A program made the translations under genes and the position numbers. Source: an uncultured Prevotella sp. (lineage in GTDB: Bacteria; Bacteroidota; Bacteroidia; Bacteroidales; Bacteroidaceae). From it: DNA of 64,000 nt. Below, piece by piece: positions 34,587 to 42,248 of the stretch (position 1 is its first letter; the number at the start of each line of letters is the position of its first letter). The stretch is from NCBI GenBank assembly GCA_944319935.1, contig CALUFM010000005.1, forward strand, positions 62,001 to 126,000, read 5' to 3'. Under the pieces are notes generated by a model. The model was not told where the DNA came from and ran no database searches. It saw only the letters and a program-made list of their open reading frames with translations.

Positions 34587-37500
34587 TCTTGCTGTTGTAT
34601 TGCTTTCGGGCGTATGCCTTTTTTCAGTGTCTTGGCCTTGGCTTTGCCCTTGTATATTGTGATGAAGAAGAACGGTATGAGCAGTATGCCCACCGTGACG
34701 GCGGCTATCATTCCGAAGAAGACGCCAGTGCCTATGGCTCTTCGGCTGGCTGCTCCAGGGCCTGAGGCTATCACCATCGGCAGGATGCCGAGAATGAAGG
34801 CGAACGATGTCATCAGGATAGGGCGGAAGCGCAGGCGTGCCGCATGAAGTGCCGCCTTGAATACGTTGACGCCTGAATCAACCTCGTCTTTCGCGAATTC
34901 GACAATAAGTATGGCGTTCTTTGCCGCCAATCCCATAAGCATCACGAGGCCGATTTGGAAATAAGTGTCGTTTTCCAGTCCGCAAACGGTAATGCCGAGA
35001 TATGCGCCTAATGCGGCGATTGGCAGCGAGAGCAGCACTGCCACCGGGACGCTCCAGCTTTCATAGAGTGCGGCGAGGAAAAGGAATACGAACATGAAAA
35101 CCAATGCCAGGACAAGCCCTGTTTGCCCTCCGGCTTGCTTTTCTTGGTATGACAGGCCGCTCCACTCAAGCCCGATGTTGTCTGGCAGGTGTTCACGCAC
35201 CAGTTCTTCCATGACTTCCATGGCTTGTCCTGAGCTGTAACCTTGTGCCGCTGTGCCGCGTATGATGGCGGTGTTGAACATGTTGAAACGCTTGATGCTG
35301 CCCGGGCCGGTTGTGTATTCGGTGTTGCCGAGTGCGGTAAGTGGTATCATGTCGCCGTTGTCACCGCGTACAAAGTAAAGGCTTATGTCGTCGCGGTGTT
35401 CGCGGTAGGGGGCTTCGGCCTGTATGTAAACCCTGTATATGCGGTTGAACATGTTGAAGTCGTTGACGTAAACCGAACCCGTATATGCTTTCATCGTAGA
35501 GAAGACGTCAGCCAAGGGCACGCCGAGCATCTTCACCTTGTCGCGGTCAACATCGAAATATAGCTGCGGTATTTCCGCTTGCAGTGACGACGAAAGGCCT
35601 GAAAGCTCCTTGCGCATGGAGGCATAGTGCATCAGAGTGTCGGCCGCATGCACCAAGTCGTCATACGTGGCGTCGCCGTGCGCTTCGAGTTGCATCTCGA
35701 ATCCGCCTGAAGAGCCAAGCCCGGGGATGACAGGCGGCGTTGAAAGATAGAACTTGCATTCGGGATATTCTGACAGCTCGCGGCTCACTCCCGCCATGAT
35801 GTCGCCTATCGTCGCATCATCCCGTTCTTTCCATTCTTTCAATATGACGGTGAGTTGGGCTCTTGTCTGGCTTGTCCCGACGCGCGGACTTGTACCTGTC
35901 ACGTTCTGTACGTATTCAACCGAAGGGTCTTTCATCAGGAACGCGATGGCTCGGTTGGTGACTGTACGGGTACGTTCGAGCGTCGTTCCTTCCGGCATTT
36001 CAAGCTCTATTGTGAAATAACCTTGGTCTTCGGCTGGCAGGAAGCTTGTCGGCGTGAGGCGGTAAAGGATGAAAATCATTATAAGTACCATGCAGAAACC
36101 TATGATTACGCGGCGTGGACTTTTTATTATGTGCGATATGCCTGACAGGTATCTGCTGTTGCCAAAGTCAAGCCAATGGTTTATGGCGCGGAAGACGCGG
36201 TTTTTCGGTTTGTTTTTGTCAACAGGCTTGAGTATGAGTGAACACATGACAGGGCTCAGCGTGAGAGCTACAACCGTGGATAGAAGCACGGATATTACGA
36301 TTGTTACGCTGAACTGGCGGTAAAGTTGGCCTGTTATGCCTGAAAGGAAACTTACCGGGACAAATACGGCGGCAAGCACCATGGATGTCGCAATGAGCGC
36401 GCCGGTGAGCCCTTTCATTGCTTTTTTCGTGGCTTCATACGGGCTGAGATGCTCTTCCTCCATGATTCTTTCCACATTCTCAACCACCACTATGGCGTCA
36501 TCCACAACCAAACCGATGGCCAAAACAAGTCCCAACAGCGTGAGCATGTTGAGCGAGAAACCGAATATCAGCATGAATCCGAACGTTCCTATCAGAGAAA
36601 TCGGGACGGCGACCAGTGGTATGACCGTGGCGCGCCAGCTTTGGAGGAACAAGAACACGACGACAATGACCAATATGAGTGCCTCGAACAAGGTTTTGTA
36701 AACTTCATGGATAGACTCCGAAATGTAGGTTGTCATGTCGAACGGAATCTCGTATTTCATACCTTCGGGAAAGGTCTTGCTGATTTCGTTCATCGTTTCC
36801 TTCACCTTTTCGGCGACTTCCATAGCATTGGCTCCCGGCAACATGTACACTCCGAGTACGGCGGCGTTGCCACCGTTGATGCCACTCTCGGTGTTATATG
36901 ATTGCGCTTCGAGCGATACGCGGGCCACGTCGCGCAGACGGATGAACGAGCCGTCGGTATTGGCGCGGAGTACAATTTCTTCGAATTGTGCGGCGGATGA
37001 CAGTCGCCCTTGCGCCGTTATTGGAATTGTAAAGTCAAGTCCTTTAACGGGTTGTTGTCCAAGCACGCCGGCGGCAGACTCGCGGTTCTGGTCTTTCAAG
37101 GCGTTTTGCACGTCTTGTACAGTCAGTCCGAAGCTTGCCAGTCGTGCCGGGTCAACCCAAATCTGCATGGCGTAATAACGGCTTCCGATGTTTGATACGC
37201 GTCCCACTCCGGGTATGCGGCGCAACAAGTCAAGCACGTTCAGCGTGGCGAAGTTGCTCAAATAGATTTCGTCAAACTTCGGGTCGTTTGACGTAAGACA
37301 GATTGTGAGCAACTGGCTGGCCGCCTGTTTCTCTATTTCGATGCCGTTTTGCACAACCTCGGCCGGCAAGCGTGACTCGGCAAGCTTTATACGGTTCTGT
37401 ATTTCGACCGCTGCGAGGTCGGGGTCGGATGAAATGTCGAATGTAACCGTTGCCGAGAATGCGCCTGAGTTGGAGCTGTTAGACTCCATGTAAAGCATTC

Positions 37501-37723
37501 CAGGCGTGCCGTTGAGTTCCTGTTCGATGGGGGTTGCCACCGCTTGTGACACCGTGAGGGCACTTGCGCCAGGGTAAGACGCGCTTATTTTCACCACCGG
37601 CGGCGTTATCTGCGGGTATTGGTCAATAGGAAGCATCGTAAGTCCGATGAGTCCTATGATGACAATAAGTACGGATATTACTATCGAGAATACCGGGCGG
37701 TCTATGAAGAAATTGACTTTCAT
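34583..37723 (-). CDS. RND efflux inner-membrane transporter (AcrB/HAE1 family)
   Basis: The 1046-residue protein is full length for HAE1 pumps. It opens M-K-V-N-F-F-I-D-R-P-V-F-S-I-V-I-S, has P-I-D-Q-Y-P-Q-I-T-P-P, the TM4 motif G-L-V-V-D-D-A-I-V-V-V-E-N (proton-relay aspartates), and G-L-A-A-K-N-A-I-L-I-V-E-F in TM10 with the relay lysine. It exports amphiphilic drugs, bile acids or detergents using the proton gradient. It lies between membrane-fusion and outer-membrane genes (17 bp and -4 bp). Substrate range cannot be predicted. Confidence 0.96.
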   Translation of the reverse strand: MKVNFFIDRPVFSIVISVLIVIIGLIGLTMLPIDQYPQITPPVVKISASYPGASALTVSQAVATPIEQELNGTPGMLYMESNSSNSGAFSATVTFDISSDPDLAAVEIQNRIKLAESRLPAEVVQNGIEIEKQAASQLLTICLTSNDPKFDEIYLSNFATLNVLDLLRRIPGVGRVSNIGSRYYAMQIWVDPARLASFGLTVQDVQNALKDQNRESAAGVLGQQPVKGLDFTIPITAQGRLSSAAQFEEIVLRANTDGSFIRLRDVARVSLEAQSYNTESGINGGNAAVLGVYMLPGANAMEVAEKVKETMNEISKTFPEGMKYEIPFDMTTYISESIHEVYKTLFEALILVIVVVFLFLQSWRATVIPLVAVPISLIGTFGFMLIFGFSLNMLTLLGLVLAIGLVVDDAIVVVENVERIMEEEHLSPYEATKKAMKGLTGALIATSMVLAAVFVPVSFLSGITGQLYRQFSVTIVISVLLSTVVALTLSPVMCSLILKPVDKNKPKNRVFRAINHWLDFGNSRYLSGISHIIKSPRRVIIGFCMVLIMIFILYRLTPTSFLPAEDQGYFTIELEMPEGTTLERTRTVTNRAIAFLMKDPSVEYVQNVTGTSPRVGTSQTRAQLTVILKEWKERDDATIGDIMAGVSRELSEYPECKFYLSTPPVIPGLGSSGGFEMQLEAHGDATYDDLVHAADTLMHYASMRKELSGLSSSLQAEIPQLYFDVDRDKVKMLGVPLADVFSTMKAYTGSVYVNDFNMFNRIYRVYIQAEAPYREHRDDISLYFVRGDNGDMIPLTALGNTEYTTGPGSIKRFNMFNTAIIRGTAAQGYSSGQAMEVMEELVREHLPDNIGLEWSGLSYQEKQAGGQTGLVLALVFMFVFLFLAALYESWSVPVAVLLSLPIAALGAYLGITVCGLENDTYFQIGLVMLMGLAAKNAILIVEFAKDEVDSGVNVFKAALHAARLRFRPILMTSFAFILGILPMVIASGPGAASRRAIGTGVFFGMIAAVTVGILLIPFFFITIYKGKAKAKTLKKGIRPKAIQQQE

Positions 37724-37740
37724 TGGCTATGAGCTTTTGT

Positions 37741-38937
37741 TCAGCGTGCTTTTGCGCGTGCTTTGTTTTTCGGCTTGGCAGCCACACGCACTTTCATTCC
37801 CGGTGTCAGTTTGTGGTAACCTTCGCTGATTATTGTTTCACCAGGGGCGAGTCCGCGCTCGACTACAACTTTGTTGCCGAACTCAGGGCCGAGTTCTATG
37901 AAACGGCGTTCAGCCGTTGAGTCGCGGCGCATCACGTAGATGTAAGCTCCGCCTTTCTCTATGATAAGTGCTTTCTGCGGCACAACTGTGGCGTTTTCAC
38001 GGACGTCGAGCAGTGCGTGGACCTTGGTGAACTGGCCCGGCAGCAACACATGGTCAGGGTTGGGCATCTCGGCGCGCACCGAGAATGTTCCCGTCTTCGG
38101 GCTTACCTGTGGTTCGGCGAAGTCAACAAGACCCTTGTAAGGATACACGCTGTTGTCAGCCAGTGTGATTGTTACGTTTGGTTGCCATGAGCGCGAGGAG
38201 TCGCGACGGCCGAGGATGATGTTGCGTTCTTTGCTTTTCAGGTAGTCAAGGGCGGTCATGCTGAAGTCTACAAGCACGGTGTCGCTCTTTACAACCGTGG
38301 CCAACAGCGACTTGCCACCGGTGCCCACCAGTGTGCCGAGGTCAACAAGGCGTTCGCTTATGTATCCTGAAATGGGCGAACGCACGTATGTATAACTAAG
38401 TTCCTGTTCCGCCTGTACAAGGTCTGCGCGGCTCATTCCCATGCTGGCCACCGCCGTTTCGTAAGCGGCCGTGGCGTTGTCGAGGTCGAGGCGGCTGGCG
38501 GCGTTCTGTTCGAACAGCGGGCGTATGCGGTCAAGGTCGCGCTTGGTCTTGAGTACTAGGGCCGAGTCCTTGCGCAGTTGGGCGCGCGCCTTGTCAACCT
38601 TTGCCTTGTATTGCCGCTGGTCTATGACGAACAAGACCTGGTTTTTCTTGACGTATGTTCCTTCTTCGAAAGCCATGCGCTCGAGGAAGCCCTCCACACG
38701 TGCGCGTACTTCAACGAACTGTTGGGCGCGTACGCGACCCACATAGTCGCCGTAAATCTCTACATCCTCAACGCCCACGGTCTCGACAGACACCACAGGG
38801 GCTTCAGGGCTTTTCTTTTTCGGCCATGTGAGAACCACATACGCTACCACCAATGCCGTTATGCAACACAGCATTATGATAATGCGTTTCTTGCGAAGCC
38901 TTAATTCTCTTTTCGTAAAAAAGCGTCTTATTTTCAT
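37741..38937 (-). CDS. RND efflux membrane fusion protein (AcrA/HlyD type)
   Basis: The 398-residue protein has one N-terminal membrane anchor (I-I-I-M-L-C-C-I-T-A-L-V-V-A-Y-V-V-L) rather than a lipobox. It then has a lipoyl half (V-R-A-R-V-E-G-F-L-E-R), a coiled-coil hairpin (about 115-175, R-A-Q-L-R-K-D and A-A-Y-E-T-A-V-A-S), and the second lipoyl half V-R-S-P-I-S-G-Y-I-S-E-R. The tail K-P-K-N-K-A-R-A-K-A-R is strongly basic. It is the first gene of the three-gene pump operon. No repressor gene is adjacent. Confidence 0.94.
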   Translation of the reverse strand: MKIRRFFTKRELRLRKKRIIIMLCCITALVVAYVVLTWPKKKSPEAPVVSVETVGVEDVEIYGDYVGRVRAQQFVEVRARVEGFLERMAFEEGTYVKKNQVLFVIDQRQYKAKVDKARAQLRKDSALVLKTKRDLDRIRPLFEQNAASRLDLDNATAAYETAVASMGMSRADLVQAEQELSYTYVRSPISGYISERLVDLGTLVGTGGKSLLATVVKSDTVLVDFSMTALDYLKSKERNIILGRRDSSRSWQPNVTITLADNSVYPYKGLVDFAEPQVSPKTGTFSVRAEMPNPDHVLLPGQFTKVHALLDVRENATVVPQKALIIEKGGAYIYVMRRDSTAERRFIELGPEFGNKVVVERGLAPGETIISEGYHKLTPGMKVRVAAKPKNKARAKAR

Positions 38938-39090
38938 ATAAATCTATTTCAACATTTCATAGAGAAACGGAGTTTTGAAAGATTTATTTTATATGAACGC
39001 ACTTAAATATGAATAAACTTCATGGATTTGCCTGTTGCCTTAAAGTTTGAAATCAATGAAACTCCCCGCTGTCATTTGTCCGCCTTGCCG

Positions 39091-40422
39091 TCATTTTTTT
39101 GCGTTTTTCGCGCCCAGCAATTTGTATCCGACGGCCCCACCGGCAATCGACGCGGTGAAAATTCCCAGCTTTGCTTGCAGCAGCATCGTGTCGTCGGTGA
39201 AGGCGAGCGTCGAGATGAACATCGACATCGTGAACCCGATGGAGGCCAGGAAGCCAAGGCCGATGATGCGGCGTAGGGTCAACGCCTCGGTCTTTTTCGC
39301 TATTCCGAGGCGCACGAGGAGCAAGGTTGACAGCATGATGCCGAGCGGTTTGCCGACAAACAGGCCCAAGGCTACTCCCAAAGCCACATTGGTTGAGAAC
39401 ACCGTCTGCACGTCGAGCCCGGCGAAAGACACCCCGGCGTTGGCCAACGCGAACACCGGCATGACGACGAACGAAACGAACGGGTGCATGGCATGTTCCA
39501 AGCGTTGCGACGGAGGTATGGCGTCGCGCGTGTCGTTCATCATGGTTGAGATGACCTCCACTTGCTCATGTTCAAGCGTAGAGACGTTGTTCGGCTTGAT
39601 TTCGGCGAACCGCCGCAGGTTGCCAGCCGCCCTTTTCAGGTATAAGTGTTCGGGCAGGCGGGCGTCGGCCGGTATCACGAAAGCGGCCAACACGGCGGCT
39701 ATTGTGGCGTGGATGCCCGACATAAGGAACGCAACCCACACTCCGCCGATGCCCAACAGGCCGTAAAACAAGACGTTCTTCACGCCCGCCTTGTTGGCCG
39801 CGAACATCACGCCAAGGAACGTCATGCCTATTGCGATGTTGATAAAAGATATTTCCGACGTGTAAAACAGTGCGATGACAACCACCGCCCCGAGGTCGTC
39901 AACGATTGCGAGGGTCGTCAAGAACACCTTGGCGGCCAGCGGAACACGGTTTCCGAGGGCGTAGATTATGGCCAAGGAGAAGGCAATGTCGGTGGCCATG
40001 GGTATCCCCCAGCCGCCGGCTGAGGGTGTTCCAGCGTTAAGCAGGGTGTAAACCAGAGCGGGGACGAGCATGCCCGCCACGGCGGCTCCGATTGGAAGGA
40101 TTGTGTTGCGCGGGTCGGCCAGTTCGCCGCCGATGAACTCGCGCTTCAGCTCAAGCCCGACGACGAAGAAGAACATCGACATCAGTCCGTCGTTAATCCA
40201 GTGGTGAAGCGAGTAGTACAAGTACTGTTCGCCGTTGAAGGCGAAGCCTACCTTGTTTTCAAAGAAATGGAAATAATCCTCGCTCCACGGCGAGTTGGCT
40301 ACGGCCATGGCTATTACGATGCTCACGCCCAGCACTATGCCGGCCGACTTTTCCTTGTTCATGAACTGCTGTAGCGGCGTTACTATGGCGCGCCTTATTT
40401 TTTCTTGGCGGATACTTGTCAT
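39091..40422 (-). CDS. nhaA: Na+/H+ antiporter NhaA
   Basis: NhaA expels Na+ in exchange for protons and supports pH and salt homeostasis. The 443-residue protein has about 12 hydrophobic segments and the ion-binding pair in L-A-I-V-D-D-L-G-A-V-V-V-I-A-L-F-Y-T, plus M-F-F-F-V-V-G-L-E-L-K-R-E. Its ATG (40420-40422) overlaps the stop of a 42-codon leader ORF by 4 bp (ATGA), suggesting coupled translation. An intrinsic terminator lies 58 bp upstream of the ATG, inside that ORF. Confidence 0.95.
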   Translation of the reverse strand: MTSIRQEKIRRAIVTPLQQFMNKEKSAGIVLGVSIVIAMAVANSPWSEDYFHFFENKVGFAFNGEQYLYYSLHHWINDGLMSMFFFVVGLELKREFIGGELADPRNTILPIGAAVAGMLVPALVYTLLNAGTPSAGGWGIPMATDIAFSLAIIYALGNRVPLAAKVFLTTLAIVDDLGAVVVIALFYTSEISFINIAIGMTFLGVMFAANKAGVKNVLFYGLLGIGGVWVAFLMSGIHATIAAVLAAFVIPADARLPEHLYLKRAAGNLRRFAEIKPNNVSTLEHEQVEVISTMMNDTRDAIPPSQRLEHAMHPFVSFVVMPVFALANAGVSFAGLDVQTVFSTNVALGVALGLFVGKPLGIMLSTLLLVRLGIAKKTEALTLRRIIGLGFLASIGFTMSMFISTLAFTDDTMLLQAKLGIFTASIAGGAVGYKLLGAKNAKK

Positions 40423-40709
40423 ATTATATAATAGGTGTTATGTGTCGCTTCATGCGCCAAAGACATATAAACAAATAAAAAGGGAATGTGTCTCTCTCGA
40501 CACACTCCCTTCATTCTTAGTTCCGTAACAAGGAGTCTTATTACCATTATTCAAACATCCATATCAACAACTTGTTTTCTTCATTTCCCCTCATCTTGTG
40601 TAAAAAACATCTCCATGACATCAAACATTTACCATCTTATTCAGACTCCCCGTTACACGAAAGTACATCACACGTTCATCAGTTGTCTAATATCAGGTAC
40701 GTCTGACAT
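40419..40709 (-). promoter_or_regulatory. nhaA leader with four overlapping micro-ORFs
   Basis: Read on the minus strand: ORF1 40668-40709 (13 aa, MSDVPDIRQLMNV), ORF2 40621-40668 (15 aa, MYFRVTGSLNKMVNV), ORF3 40547-40621 (24 aa) and ORF4 40419-40547 (42 aa). Junctions are TGATG, TGATG and TAATG (1-nt overlaps), and ORF4 meets nhaA through ATGA (4-nt overlap). ORF4 reads through the terminator hairpin at 40480-40511. Whether the ORFs are translated is not known. Confidence 0.5.
40475..40511 (-). terminator. Intrinsic terminator/attenuator upstream of nhaA
   Basis: On the minus strand an ~13-bp stem (40480-40511, one G-T pair, loop gagaga) is followed by TTTTTAT (40474-40480). It lies between the leader promoter and nhaA. 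Confidence 0.8.
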
Positions 40710-40768
40710 TTTCCAATATTTCTGAGACCGCAGACAACTTTGTATTATGTCTTTCTTTTATTCTGCTG

Positions 40769-40800
40769 TAAAGATAGTAACTTTTTCTTATACTTCCAAA
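40769..40800 (-). promoter_or_regulatory. Promoter of the nhaA leader / small RNA
   Basis: TTTG (40797-40800), 20 bp, TATCTTTA (40769-40776) on the minus strand; the last base differs from the TAnnTTTG consensus. The transcript to the terminator would be about 290 nt. Confidence 0.6.
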
Positions 40801-40856
40801 TATTTTGGCAAGAAAAAGCGATAATTTTACAATATTTTTCATTTTAAGGCCCGTAA

Positions 40857-41005
40857 TATGCACATTGCGACTTTAATGTGCATGTTACAGAACTCGGTCA
40901 TGCGGTTTGGCGGTCGTAAGGTCATGCGGTTTGTTTCTCCCCATTCTTGCGGTGACGTTGCGTTGCGACGACCTTGTAACCGTAAAACCGTAAAACCGTA
41001 CAACC
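40857..41005. repeat. Terminator-like hairpin and AAAACCGT word repeat after the nitroreductase gene
   Basis: An inverted repeat atgcacatt...aatgtgcat (40857-40883) is followed by words ggtcatgcggtttg (twice, about 40897-40932) and their inverted counterparts in accgtaaaaccgtaaaaccg (about 40980-40999). The stretch ends at the nitroreductase stop. Confidence 0.55.
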
Positions 41006-41746
41006 TCATTCAATGAATCCTTGCCTCTTCAGGGCTTCCATCATGCCGGCCGACATGGCCTCGTTGTCTTTCTTCGTGTAGCGTATGTCGGTGAAAACCT
41101 GCGCCAGCGTCTCCTTGTTGTTTATGCGCACAAACTCCTTGTTTTCGTCCAGCTCCTCCTTCGGGCCGTAGTAGCGGTCGATGTCCGCCGGCGAGTAGTC
41201 ATGGTAAGTCTCGCCGTGTACAAACGATTCCAGTGGCAGGCGGTCGGTGAGCGGCGGCTGTTCGGCCGGCCATCCCAGCGTGATTGTGGCCACGGGCATG
41301 ACGAGCTGCGGCAGGTTGAGCGCGTCGATGATCATCTGCGGCATGTAGACCGTCGTGCCGAGGAAGCAAAGCCCCAGACCCTCTTCCTCAGCGAGGTTGC
41401 AGAAGGTCTGCGTGTATAGCAGCGCGTCGGTGGCGGCGTTGATGAAGGAGAGGAAGTTGTCATAGCCCGGCTCAGCCTTGCGGCAGCGGCACCAGCGGCT
41501 TGCGCGGTTGAAGTCGGCGCAGACCGTCAGCACAACGGGAGCTTCGGTCACCATCGGCTGGTTGAAATGCGCGGGGGCGAGCTTGGCCTTCATTTCTTTT
41601 GAGCGTGTCACCACAACGCTGTAAAGCTGCATGTTGCCCATAGTCTGCGTGCGCGACGCCTCGGACAGCAAGCGGTTCAGCAACTCTTCTGAAACATCCT
41701 TGTCAGAATATTTGCGTATGCTTCGTCTTGTGTTAATTGTTTCCAT
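41006..41746 (-). CDS. Nitroreductase family protein (NfsA-like)
   Basis: The 246-residue FMN-dependent oxidoreductase opens with the family motif T-R-R-S-I-R-K-Y (6-13) and has G-N-M-Q-L-Y-S (FMN binding), the L-G-L-C-F-L-G-T segment and the P-V-A-T-I-T-L-G-W-P substrate strand. A cysteine-rich insert W-C-R-C-R-K-A-E (about 85-92) is notable. Such enzymes reduce nitroaromatics or flavins with NAD(P)H. A -7 box TAACTTTG lies upstream (41776-41783, minus). Confidence 0.9.
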   Translation of the reverse strand: METINTRRSIRKYSDKDVSEELLNRLLSEASRTQTMGNMQLYSVVVTRSKEMKAKLAPAHFNQPMVTEAPVVLTVCADFNRASRWCRCRKAEPGYDNFLSFINAATDALLYTQTFCNLAEEEGLGLCFLGTTVYMPQMIIDALNLPQLVMPVATITLGWPAEQPPLTDRLPLESFVHGETYHDYSPADIDRYYGPKEELDENKEFVRINNKETLAQVFTDIRYTKKDNEAMSAGMMEALKRQGFIE

Positions 41747-42248
41747 ACATTATATATATTGTCAATACCAACGTGCAAAGTTAATCAAAAAATCACAGAA
41801 AAGTCATATCTGAAAAGAAAATGTGTCGCCTTCGGTCTTGTGAAAGGCCGCCTTTTGTGATGCGATATGTCGTCTTTCGCCGTGTAAAAGATGACCTTTT
41901 GCATGGTGAAAGGCGGAATATCGGCAAGTGTTTGATTATCAAGGGTTTATGGAATTGTTAACTATGGCCGCGGCACTGCGCTTCGGCCGTGTGCCGAATG
42001 GTGCCGCCGCGGCGCGGGCAGGGCGTAACATGCACAATGCCAGGCGGCAAACGGAGTGGAGTGAACATTACATTTCACGTTGCGGCGCAACTCTGCTCTT
42101 TATCAACCTGTTGCGTCGTTTCGGGCTGAAAAGTTTTCTTTTTTGGAAAACTTTTGGCAAATTATTTATCGGCAAATAATCCGAAAAGTTCTTTTTTTTC
42201 TCGAAAAATGTTAGTAGTTTTGCACCATATTTTTTTTCTTAATCCATC
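41747..42248. other. Divergent intergenic region between nitroreductase gene and nrdJ
   Basis: The 502-bp region has no gene. It holds the nitroreductase -7 box (41776-41783), array G, a 9-bp perfect hairpin (42129-42137 with 42147-42155) and a -7 box TAGTTTTG for nrdJ (42215-42222). I see no cobalamin-riboswitch core. Confidence 0.6.
41818..41949. repeat. 22-bp-period palindromic array, locus G, with flank motif
   Basis: Units are at 41840-41858, 41862-41880, 41884-41902 and 41906-41924, with a diverged unit at 41818-41836; spacers ctt, gat, cgt, atg. The flank gtgtttgattatcaagg follows, with TGATTATCA at 41933-41941. Confidence 0.87.

Noticed and set aside
40486..40725. A 79-codon plus-strand ORF in the nhaA leader
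   Set aside because: It is antisense to a region with a promoter and terminator on the minus strand, and its translation shows no family features.
42000..42248. Cobalamin riboswitch before nrdJ
   Set aside because: No B12-box-like core or matching stems could be read; only a small hairpin and a -7 box are visible.
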